From Kiloniellales bacterium (GTDB lineage Bacteria; Pseudomonadota; Alphaproteobacteria; Kiloniellales; JAKSDN01): 6,138 bases of DNA. Location: assembly GCA_022360075.1 (NCBI GenBank), contig JAKSDN010000111.1:1-6138 (forward strand), written 5' to 3'. Below are positions 1-6,138 of this stretch, piece by piece (the first letter of the stretch is position 1; every line of letters begins with the position of its first letter). The position numbers and the translations under genes were made by a program. The notes beneath the pieces are model-generated. The model was not told the DNA's origin. It did no database searches and worked only from the letters and a program-made list of their open reading frames with translations.

Positions 1-863
1 CCCTTGGCGTAGGCCATGCGCTCGTAGCTCTTGAACTCCTCGGGCGTGACGAAGCGTTCGATCACGTGGTGCTTCGGCGTCGGCTGGAGGTACTGGCCGA
101 TGGTGATGAAGTCGACCTCGGCCGCGCGCAGGTCGTCCATAACCTGCAGTACCTCCTCCTGGCTCTCGCCGAGGCCGACCATGATGCCGGACTTGGTGAA
201 GAGCGTCGGGTCGCGCCGCTTGACCTCGTCGAGCAGGCGCAGCGAGTGGAAGTAGCGCGCGCCGGGGCGGACCTCGGCGTAGAGTCGCGGCACGGTCTCG
301 AGGTTGTGGTTGAAGACGTCGGGCTTGGCCATGACCACCCGCTCGATCGCGCCTTCCTTGCGCAGGAAATCGGGGGTCAGCACCTCGATCGTGGTGCCGG
401 GCGAGGCCTCGCGGATCGCCTGGATCGTCTGGGCGAAGTGCTCGGCGCCGCCGTCGTCCAGGTCATCGCGGTCGACCGAGGTGACCACGACGTGCTCGAG
501 GCCGAGCTTGGCGACCGCGGTGCCGACGTTGGTCGGCTCGAAGGGGTCGAGGGCGCCCGGCTTGCCGGTGGCGACGTTGCAGAAGCTACAGGCCCGGGTG
601 CAGATCTCGCCCATGATCATCATGGTCGCGTGCTTCTTGGCCCAGCATTCGCCGATGTTGGGGCAGGCAGCCTCCTCGCAGACCGTGTGCAGGTTGTTAT
701 CGCGCATGATCTTGCGCGTCTCGTCGTAGGCCGGCGAGGTCGGCGCCTTGACCCGGATCCAGGCCGGCTTGCGCTTGACCTCGTTGTCCGGCTTGTGGGC
801 CTTCTCGGGATGGCGTTGCGCGCGCCTTTGGTCGGCGCCGCTCATGGTTAACCTGTCACTCAT
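1..863 (-). CDS. lipA: Lipoyl synthase LipA (partial, C-terminus off the window)
   Basis: Radical SAM enzyme that inserts two sulfur atoms into protein-bound octanoyl-lysine to make the lipoyl cofactor of PDH and related complexes in the cytoplasm. 287 codons are visible. The family is about 300-330 residues, so roughly the last 30, including the usual RSSY-type end, are missing. Both iron-sulfur cluster motifs are present: auxiliary cluster C-x4-C-x5-C (C62, C67, C73 in [12 protein letters not shown]) and radical SAM C-x3-C-x2-C (C88, C92, C95 in CTRACSFC). The N-terminal RHPEK...[11 protein letters not shown] stretch is typical of alphaproteobacterial LipA. The start is uncertain. ATG at 863 is the first ATG after an in-frame stop at 875-873 and has only a weak GAGA ahead of it. 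ATG at 845 has AGG six bases upstream and would remove six residues. The gene lies 24-42 nt after lpdA, so cotranscription is likely. Family assignment is near certain; the start is not. Confidence 0.96.
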   Translation of the reverse strand, partial: MSDRLTMSGADQRRAQRHPEKAHKPDNEVKRKPAWIRVKAPTSPAYDETRKIMRDNNLHTVCEEAACPNIGECWAKKHATMMIMGEICTRACSFCNVATGKPGALDPFEPTNVGTAVAKLGLEHVVVTSVDRDDLDDGGAEHFAQTIQAIREASPGTTIEVLTPDFLRKEGAIERVVMAKPDVFNHNLETVPRLYAEVRPGARYFHSLRLLDEVKRRDPTLFTKSGIMVGLGESQEEVLQVMDDLRAAEVDFITIGQYLQPTPKHHVIERFVTPEEFKSYERMAYAK

Positions 864-887
864 CGCCCGATCTCACATCGCCTAGCT

Positions 888-2300
888 TCAGAAGTGGATA
901 GCCCGGCCATAGGCGTCAAGCACGGACTCATGCATCATCTCAGACAGCGTCGGATGCGGGAAGACCGTATGCATGAGGTCGGTCTCCGTGGTCTCGAGCT
1001 GCATGGCCACGGCATAGCCCTGGATCAGCTCGGTCACCTCGGCGCCGATCATGTGGGCGCCCAAGAGCTCGCCGGTCTTGGCATCGAACACGGTCTTGAC
1101 CATCCCGTCGGGCTCGCCGAGCGCGATCGCCTTGCCGTTGCCGACGAAGGGAAAGCGCCCGACCTTGACGTCGTGGCCCGCCGCCTTGGCCTTGGCCTCG
1201 CTGAGCCCCACGCTCGCCACCTGCGGATGGCAGTAGGTGCAGCCCGGCACCCTGAGCGTGTTGAGCGGATGCACGTCGTTCTTGCCGGCCAGGCGCTCGA
1301 CGCAGAGCACGCCCTCGTGGCTCGCCTTGTGGGCCAGCCAGGGGGCGCCGACCAGATCGCCGATCGCGTAGACCCCGGGCTCGCCGGTCGCCATCCAGGG
1401 GTCGGTGACGATATGGCTCTTGTCGACCTGGACCGCGGTGCCCTCCAGGCCGATGTCCTCGACGTTGCCGACGATGCCGACCGCCGAGATGATCCGTTCG
1501 ACCGTGAGCTCGCTGGTCTTGCCGTCGGCCTCGATGGTCGCGGTGGCACCGCCGCCATTCTTCTTGACCCCGGTCACCTTCGCACCGGTGATGATCTTCA
1601 TGCCCTGTTTCTCGAAGGCCTTGCGCGCGAAGGCCGAGATCTCCTCGTCTTCGACCGGCAGGATGTTCGGCAGGATCTCGACCACCGTCACCTCGGCACC
1701 CATGGTGCGGTAGAAGCTCGCGAACTCGATGCCGATCGCGCCCGAGCCGACCACGAGGAGCGACTTCGGAAAGCTCTCCGGCACCATCGCTTCCTTGTAA
1801 GTCCAAATAAGCCCACCGTCGGCCTCCAGGCCCGGGAGCTGGCGCGCCCGCGCGCCGGTGGCCAGGATCACGTTCGTCGCCGTCAGGTCCGCCACCGCCT
1901 TGCCCTCGTTGTGGACATGGACCTTGCGCTTGCCTCCCTGCTTGCCGTCGAGCCGGCCGTGGCCGTCGAAGACCGTGACCTTGTTCTTCTTCAGCAGGTG
2001 TTTGACCCCGCCGCTCAGCCGCCCCGCGACCCGGCGAGAGCGCTTGACGATGGCCGCGGCATCGTAACCGACCTCCCCCGCGCTCAGGCCGTAGTCCTTG
2101 GCGTGGGTCATATAGTGGTAGATCTCGGACGTACGGAGCAGCGCCTTGGTCGGGATGCAGCCCCAGTTCAGGCAGATCCCGCCCAAGTGCTCGCGCTCGA
2201 CCAGCGCCACCTTGCCGCCGAGCTGGACGGCGCGGATCGCCGCGACATAACCGCCCGGTCCGCCGCCCACGACGATGAGATCGAAGTCCGTATCGGCCAT
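888..2300 (-). CDS. lpdA: Dihydrolipoamide dehydrogenase (E3 of PDH complex)
   Basis: FAD-dependent E3 that reoxidises dihydrolipoyl groups of E2 (and here of E1 beta) and reduces NAD+. At 470 residues it is full length for the family. Visible parts in order: FAD-binding GGGPGG near residues 12-17; redox disulfide C43/C48 in GGICLNWGCIPTKALL; ATGA near 147-150; NAD-binding GSGAIG near 185-190; second FAD motif YAIGD near 311-315; C-terminal dimerisation domain with the catalytic His-Glu pair H449 and E454 in HPTLSE. The LNWGCIPTK form is what I associate with PDH-type E3 of Alphaproteobacteria. The start at ATG 2300 is supported by AAGGGA at 2315-2310, nine bases upstream, and by the normal N-terminus MADTDFDLIVVGGGPGG. 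It stops with TGA, followed closely by lipA. It is separated from pdhC by an atypically long 227-nt spacer rich in inverted repeats, so it may also be expressed partly on its own. E3 is often shared with 2-oxoglutarate dehydrogenase; which complexes use this copy cannot be told from here. Confidence 0.97.
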   Translation of the reverse strand: MADTDFDLIVVGGGPGGYVAAIRAVQLGGKVALVEREHLGGICLNWGCIPTKALLRTSEIYHYMTHAKDYGLSAGEVGYDAAAIVKRSRRVAGRLSGGVKHLLKKNKVTVFDGHGRLDGKQGGKRKVHVHNEGKAVADLTATNVILATGARARQLPGLEADGGLIWTYKEAMVPESFPKSLLVVGSGAIGIEFASFYRTMGAEVTVVEILPNILPVEDEEISAFARKAFEKQGMKIITGAKVTGVKKNGGGATATIEADGKTSELTVERIISAVGIVGNVEDIGLEGTAVQVDKSHIVTDPWMATGEPGVYAIGDLVGAPWLAHKASHEGVLCVERLAGKNDVHPLNTLRVPGCTYCHPQVASVGLSEAKAKAAGHDVKVGRFPFVGNGKAIALGEPDGMVKTVFDAKTGELLGAHMIGAEVTELIQGYAVAMQLETTETDLMHTVFPHPTLSEMMHESVLDAYGRAIHF

Positions 2301-2309
2301 GGTGGTGTT

Positions 2310-2315
2310 TCCCTT
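2310..2315 (-). promoter_or_regulatory. Ribosome binding site of lpdA
   Basis: AAGGGA on the minus strand ends nine bases before ATG 2300. It fixes the lpdA start and lies about 20 nt downstream (in mRNA terms) of the hairpin at 2356-2335. Confidence 0.6.
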
Positions 2316-2334
2316 CAGGTGAGCGGGTTCTCGC

Positions 2335-2356
2335 GGTGGGTGAGCACCGACCCACC
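2335..2356 (-). repeat. 7-bp inverted repeat in the lpdA leader
   Basis: GGTGGGT at 2335-2341 and ACCCACC at 2350-2356 are perfect inverted copies around an 8-nt loop. The structure would form in the mRNA about 34 nt upstream of the lpdA start codon, just before the ribosome binding site. No U-tract follows it on the minus strand, so it is not a canonical intrinsic terminator. It is not a copy of the neighbouring 33-nt paired element. Its role is unknown; it could affect mRNA stability or processing, or it could be chance in GC-rich DNA. Confidence 0.55.
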
Positions 2357-2364
2357 CCTTCAGT

Positions 2365-2397
2365 TGTCACCCTCGGGCTTGAACCGAGGGTCCATGG
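2365..2397. repeat. Palindromic (REP-like) element, copy 1
   Basis: A 33-nt unit with a perfect 8-bp stem, ACCCTCGG (2369-2376) with CCGAGGGT (2384-2391), and a 7-nt loop. Its outer flank is TGTC and its inner end is CCATGG. In inverted orientation it matches the unit at 2449-2481 at 28 of 33 positions. Four of the five differences are two compensated base pairs in the stem. This resembles the short dispersed palindromes common between genes in Alphaproteobacteria, but I have not identified a named family. Confidence 0.7.
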
Positions 2398-2448
2398 TTC
2401 GGTTAGACCGGGACCGAGCCCAGGGTGGATGAGCCCGTGGCAGCGGCC

Positions 2449-2481
2449 CCATGGATGCTCGGGTCAAGCCCGAGCATGACA
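2449..2481. repeat. Palindromic (REP-like) element, copy 2 (inverted)
   Basis: A 33-nt unit in inverted orientation to the one at 2365-2397, with 51 nt between them. It has a perfect 9-bp stem, ATGCTCGGG (2455-2463) with CCCGAGCAT (2469-2477), and loop TCAAG. It begins with CCATGG and ends with GACA, mirroring the other copy. Neither hairpin is followed by a T-run on the minus strand, so it does not look like an intrinsic terminator for pdhC. The pair, 2365-2481, resembles a BIME-type composite of two head-to-head palindromic units. Confidence 0.7.
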
Positions 2482-2487
2482 GTGGTT

Positions 2488-2517
2488 GGTGTTTGGGATC
2501 GACCTGAACAAACCACC
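2488..2517 (-). repeat. Bulged inverted repeat just after pdhC
   Basis: GGTGTTTG at 2488-2495 pairs with CAAACCACC at 2509-2517 through eight base pairs with one bulged C and a 13-nt loop. It begins 10 nt beyond the pdhC stop codon. The large loop and the bulge make it a weak structure, and no T-tract follows on the minus strand. Confidence 0.3.
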
Positions 2518-2527
2518 GCACCCGCCC

Positions 2528-3826
2528 CTACAGCAGCATTGTCAGCGGGTCCTCGATCAGCTTCTTGAAGGCGGCCAGGAACTCGGCCCCGACGGCGCCG
2601 TCGACGACGCGGTGGTCGACCGAGAGCGTGCAGCTCATGACCGTGGCGACGGCCAGCGCACCGTCCTTGACCACCGGACGCTGCTCGCCCGCGCCGACCG
2701 CCAGGATGCAGCCCTGGGGCGGGTTGATGATCGCGCCGAAGTCCTTCACGCCGAACATGCCGAGGTTCGAGATCGAGAAAGTCCCGCCTTGGTACTCCTC
2801 CGGCTTCAGCTTGCCCTCGCGGGCGCGGCCTGCCAGGTCCTTCATTTCGTTGGCGATGACGGCCAGGCCCTTACCCTCGGCGGCCTTGACGATCGGCGTG
2901 ATCAGGCCGTCGGGGGTGGCGACCGCCACCGAGATGTCGGCATGGCGGTAGCGCAGGATGCCCTCGTCGCTCCAGGAGGCGTTGGCCGCGGGCACTTGCT
3001 TGAGGGTCAAGGCGGCGGCGCGGATGACGAAGTCGTTGACCGAGATCTTGTACGCATCGGAGCGGCTGTTGAGTTCCTGGCGCACCTTGAGCAGCGCGTC
3101 GAGCTCGCAGTCCAGCGTCAAGTAGAAGTGCGGCACGCTCTGCTTGGATTCCGACAGCCGGCTCGCGATGGTCTTGCGCATCGAGGTCAGCGGCTCGACC
3201 TCGTAGTCGATGCCGAGCAGATCGGCGAGCTGCTTGGCCGAAGGCCCAGCCGACGGCGCGGCGCGTGTCGGTGCGGCCGACGCCGCCTCGGCGGCGGGCT
3301 GAGCGGCTGGCACGCCGCCGGCGATCGCGGCCTCGATGTCGGTCTTGACGATGCGGCCGTGCGGCCCGGAGCCCTTCAGGGCGGCAAGATCGATCCCCGC
3401 CTGGGCCGCCATGCGCCGGGCGAGCGGGCTGGCGAAAATCCGCTCGCCATTGGCCTGCGGTGCCGACGGGACTGCAGCGGGCGCCAGAGCCGGGCCCGGT
3501 GAAGGTTCCGGCTCGGCCGCGGGCGGCGGCGCAGCCGGCGCTGGCGAGGCCGAGGCCGCGCCATCTGCCGCCGCGGCATCTTCGCCCTCCTCCAGCAGCA
3601 CGGCGATCACCGCGTTGACCTGAACGCCCTCGGCACCTTCAGGGACCAAGATCCTGCCGACCCGGCCCTCGTCGACCGCCTCGACTTCCATGGTCGCCTT
3701 GTCGGTCTCGATCTCGGCGATGACGTCGCCGGAGCCGATCTCGTCGCCCTCTTTCACATGCCACTTGGCGAGCGTGCCCTCGGTCATGGTCGGCGAGAGC
3801 GCCGGCATGAGGATGTTGATGGTCAT
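2528..3826 (-). CDS. pdhC: Dihydrolipoamide acetyltransferase (E2 of PDH complex)
   Basis: E2 core of PDH: its lipoyl arm takes the acetyl group from E1 and its catalytic domain transfers it to CoA. It has 432 residues from ATG 3826. Order: one lipoyl domain (about 1-80, lipoyl lysine K43 in [11 protein letters not shown]); an Ala/Pro-rich hinge (about 84-126); a peripheral-subunit-binding domain (about 128-168, [10 protein letters not shown]...[13 protein letters not shown]) that holds E1/E3; a second Ala-rich hinge (about 171-197); and the acyltransferase domain (about 200-432) with catalytic DHRVVDG (H405, D409) and the conserved [21 protein letters not shown] region, given here in shortened form. 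The ATG at 3868 in the same frame would add 14 residues and overlap pdhB by 29 nt; it is rejected because the lipoyl domain begins canonically at [14 protein letters not shown] and 3826 has a strong ribosome binding site. The single lipoyl domain on E2 is complemented by the one on E1 beta. The stop is TAG; a long structured spacer to lpdA follows. Confidence 0.97.
   Translation of the reverse strand: MTINILMPALSPTMTEGTLAKWHVKEGDEIGSGDVIAEIETDKATMEVEAVDEGRVGRILVPEGAEGVQVNAVIAVLLEEGEDAAAADGAASASPAPAAPPPAAEPEPSPGPALAPAAVPSAPQANGERIFASPLARRMAAQAGIDLAALKGSGPHGRIVKTDIEAAIAGGVPAAQPAAEAASAAPTRAAPSAGPSAKQLADLLGIDYEVEPLTSMRKTIASRLSESKQSVPHFYLTLDCELDALLKVRQELNSRSDAYKISVNDFVIRAAALTLKQVPAANASWSDEGILRYRHADISVAVATPDGLITPIVKAAEGKGLAVIANEMKDLAGRAREGKLKPEEYQGGTFSISNLGMFGVKDFGAIINPPQGCILAVGAGEQRPVVKDGALAVATVMSCTLSVDHRVVDGAVGAEFLAAFKKLIEDPLTMLL
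3655..3808 (-). repeat. Lipoyl-domain coding repeat, pdhC copy
   Basis: Two nearly identical DNA blocks are shared with the pdhB lipoyl domain at a constant offset of 1378 nt. 3655-3718 matches 5033-5096 with two mismatches in 64 nt, and 3775-3808 matches 5153-5186 exactly over 34 nt. The DNA between the blocks is more diverged. The blocks encode the lipoyl-lysine loop and the [11 protein letters not shown] segment. The repeat is direct and reflects paralogous domains. Confidence 0.85.
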
Positions 3827-3832
3827 TCTCTG

Positions 3833-3839
3833 TCCCCCC

Positions 3840-3840
<1 letters not shown>
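3833..3840 (-). promoter_or_regulatory. Ribosome binding site of pdhC, overlapping the pdhB stop
   Basis: AGGGGGGA on the minus strand ends six bases before ATG 3826. Its first base is the last A of the pdhB TAA stop (3842-3840). This spacing supports 3826 as the pdhC start and suggests translational coupling of pdhB and pdhC. Confidence 0.7.
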
Positions 3841-5204
<1,364 letters not shown>

Positions 5205-5205
5205 G

Positions 5206-5215
5206 CCCTTCCCTT
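5206..5215 (-). promoter_or_regulatory. Ribosome binding site of pdhB
   Basis: A purine-rich stretch AAGGGAAGGG on the minus strand lies directly before ATG 5204. The first GGG sits six bases from the start codon. It supports independent initiation of pdhB after the 59-nt gap from pdhA. Confidence 0.65.
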
Positions 5216-5232
5216 TTTCGGTCTCGGTCGTT

Positions 5233-5244
5233 CGCCCTTGGGCG
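5233..5244. repeat. Small inverted repeat between pdhA and pdhB
   Basis: CGCCC and GGGCG flank a two-base centre inside the 59-nt spacer. The stem is only five pairs (four with a realistic loop), with no T-run on the minus strand. It is most likely of little consequence in GC-rich DNA. Confidence 0.2.
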
Positions 5245-5263
5245 GGCGCGACGATTATGGAAT

Positions 5264-6138
5264 TCAGGCCTCGACGTAGACGTCGGTGTAGAGCTCGGCC
5301 GGATCGGGCTCGGGGCTCTCTTGGGCGAAGTCGGCCGCTTCGGAGATCACGGCCTTGACCTCGCGGTCGAGCGTCTTCAGCCGGGCCTCCTCGACGCCGT
5401 GGCTTTCGACCAGCAGGCTACGCAGGCGCTCGATCGGGTCGCGCTCGCTGCGCATCTTCTGGACCTCTTCCTTCGAGCGGTACTTGGCCGGGTCCGACAT
5501 GGAGTGGCCGCGGTAGCGGTAGGTCATCATCTCCAGGATCATCGGCCCCTTGCCGGCGCGCACGTGGGCCACTGCCTTGTCGGCCGCGGCCTTGACCGTC
5601 AGCACGTCCATGCCATCGACCTGCTGGCCCGGGATGCCGTAAGCCTGACCGCGATTGAAAAGATCGGTGCTGCGCGCGGCGGCGCGCTCGGTGCTGGTGC
5701 CCATGCCGTACTTGTTGTTCTCGATCACATAGATCACCGGCAGGCTCCAGAGCGCGGCCATGTTGAAGGATTCGTAGACCTGGCCCTGGTTGACCGCGCC
5801 GTCGCCGAGATAGGTGACGCAGAGCGCCTCCTCGCCGCGGTACTTGTGCGCGAAGCCGATGCCGGTGCCGATCGGCACCTGGGCGCCGACGATGCCATGG
5901 CCGCCGTAGAAGCGCTTCTCATGGCTGAACATGTGCATCGAGCCGCCCTTGCCCTTGGAGTAACCGCCGGCCCGGCCGGTCAACTCGGCCATCACGCCCT
6001 TGGAGTCCATGCCGCAGGCCAGCATGTGGCCATGATCGCGGTAGGAGGTCAGCACCGTGTCCCGGTCGGTCAGGGCGGCCTGGATGCCGACCACGACCGC
6101 TTCCTGGCCGATGTAGAGGTGGCAGAAGCCGCCGATCA
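5264..6138 (-). CDS. pdhA: Pyruvate dehydrogenase E1 alpha subunit (partial, N-terminus off the window)
   Basis: Alpha subunit of the thiamine-diphosphate E1 that decarboxylates pyruvate with PdhB. 290 residues are visible, from [17 protein letters not shown] at the window edge to ...YTDVYVEA and a TGA stop. Related proteins are about 330-350 residues, so roughly 40-60 are missing at the N-terminus. The thiamine-diphosphate motif starts at GDGAVNQGQ and ends about 28 residues later at ENN (5806-5714). The conserved loop [11 protein letters not shown] (about 5521-5489) corresponds to the site that is phosphorylated in mitochondrial E1 alpha; no kinase is seen here. The HGH and GGKGGSMH-like regions of the family are also recognisable ([16 protein letters not shown]). 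A GTG at 6094 is an internal valine codon and not the start, because the conserved E1 alpha sequence continues upstream of it. It is the first visible gene of the operon; its promoter lies outside the window. Confidence 0.97.
   Translation of the reverse strand, partial: IGGFCHLYIGQEAVVVGIQAALTDRDTVLTSYRDHGHMLACGMDSKGVMAELTGRAGGYSKGKGGSMHMFSHEKRFYGGHGIVGAQVPIGTGIGFAHKYRGEEALCVTYLGDGAVNQGQVYESFNMAALWSLPVIYVIENNKYGMGTSTERAAARSTDLFNRGQAYGIPGQQVDGMDVLTVKAAADKAVAHVRAGKGPMILEMMTYRYRGHSMSDPAKYRSKEEVQKMRSERDPIERLRSLLVESHGVEEARLKTLDREVKAVISEAADFAQESPEPDPAELYTDVYVEA

Noticed and set aside
66..851. 261-codon open frame on the plus strand opposite lipA
   Set aside because: The minus strand encodes LipA with both iron-sulfur cluster motifs across this whole stretch.
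940..2370. 476-codon minus-strand frame overlapping lpdA
   Set aside because: It is out of frame with lpdA and Arg/Gly-rich without domains. lpdA has complete cofactor motifs.
894..2432. 512-codon open frame on the plus strand opposite lpdA
   Set aside because: Its translation is Arg/Asp/Leu/His-rich with no recognisable domain, and it mirrors the codons of a clear lpdA gene. Long antisense frames are expected in GC-rich coding DNA.
2449..2481. Intrinsic terminator after pdhC
   Set aside because: The hairpin is strong, but no T-run follows on the minus strand, and the next genes belong to the same pathway.
2365..2481. CRISPR-like repeat pair
   Set aside because: There are only two units, in inverted and not direct orientation, with no further repeats or cas genes.
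2486..3502. 338-codon open frame on the plus strand opposite pdhC
   Set aside because: The same shadow pattern. Its first codons lie in the spacer without a ribosome binding site.
6092..6094. GTG at 6094 as the start of pdhA
   Set aside because: Conserved E1 alpha sequence ([13 protein letters not shown]) continues in frame upstream to the window edge, so this is an internal valine codon.

Overview
The window is GC-rich and carries five genes, all on the minus strand. Together they make the pyruvate dehydrogenase (PDH) complex and the enzyme that builds its lipoyl cofactor. The combination points to an alphaproteobacterium, possibly Rhodospirillales-like: a heterotetrameric-type E1 split into alpha and beta subunits, an E1 beta with its own N-terminal lipoyl domain, an E3 with the LNWGCIPTKALL active-site signature, and lipA directly after E3. 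The order-level placement is an impression from the proteins and was not tested.

In transcription order (high to low coordinates) the layout is: pdhA (E1 alpha, N-terminus cut by the window edge, ends at 5264); a 59-nt spacer; pdhB (lipoyl-E1 beta, 5204-3840); a 13-nt spacer holding the next ribosome binding site; pdhC (E2, 3826-2528); an unusually long 227-nt spacer with several inverted repeats; lpdA (E3, 2300-888); a short spacer of 24 or 42 nt depending on the lipA start; and lipA (863-1, C-terminus cut by the window edge). No gene is seen on the plus strand, where the long open frames are GC-driven shadows of the minus-strand genes.

The products form one working unit. E1 alpha/beta decarboxylates pyruvate on thiamine diphosphate and transfers the acetyl group to lipoyl arms. 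E2 passes it to CoA. E3 reoxidises the dihydrolipoyl groups with NAD+. LipA inserts the two sulfurs that turn octanoyl-lysine into lipoyl-lysine. Catalytic and cofactor motifs look intact in every visible portion.

I see no new biological system here. The least ordinary part is the pdhC-lpdA spacer. It holds two inverted copies of a roughly 33-nt hairpin element whose stem differences are compensatory, plus a separate 7-bp hairpin just upstream of the lpdA ribosome binding site. The promoter of the operon is presumably upstream of pdhA, outside the window.
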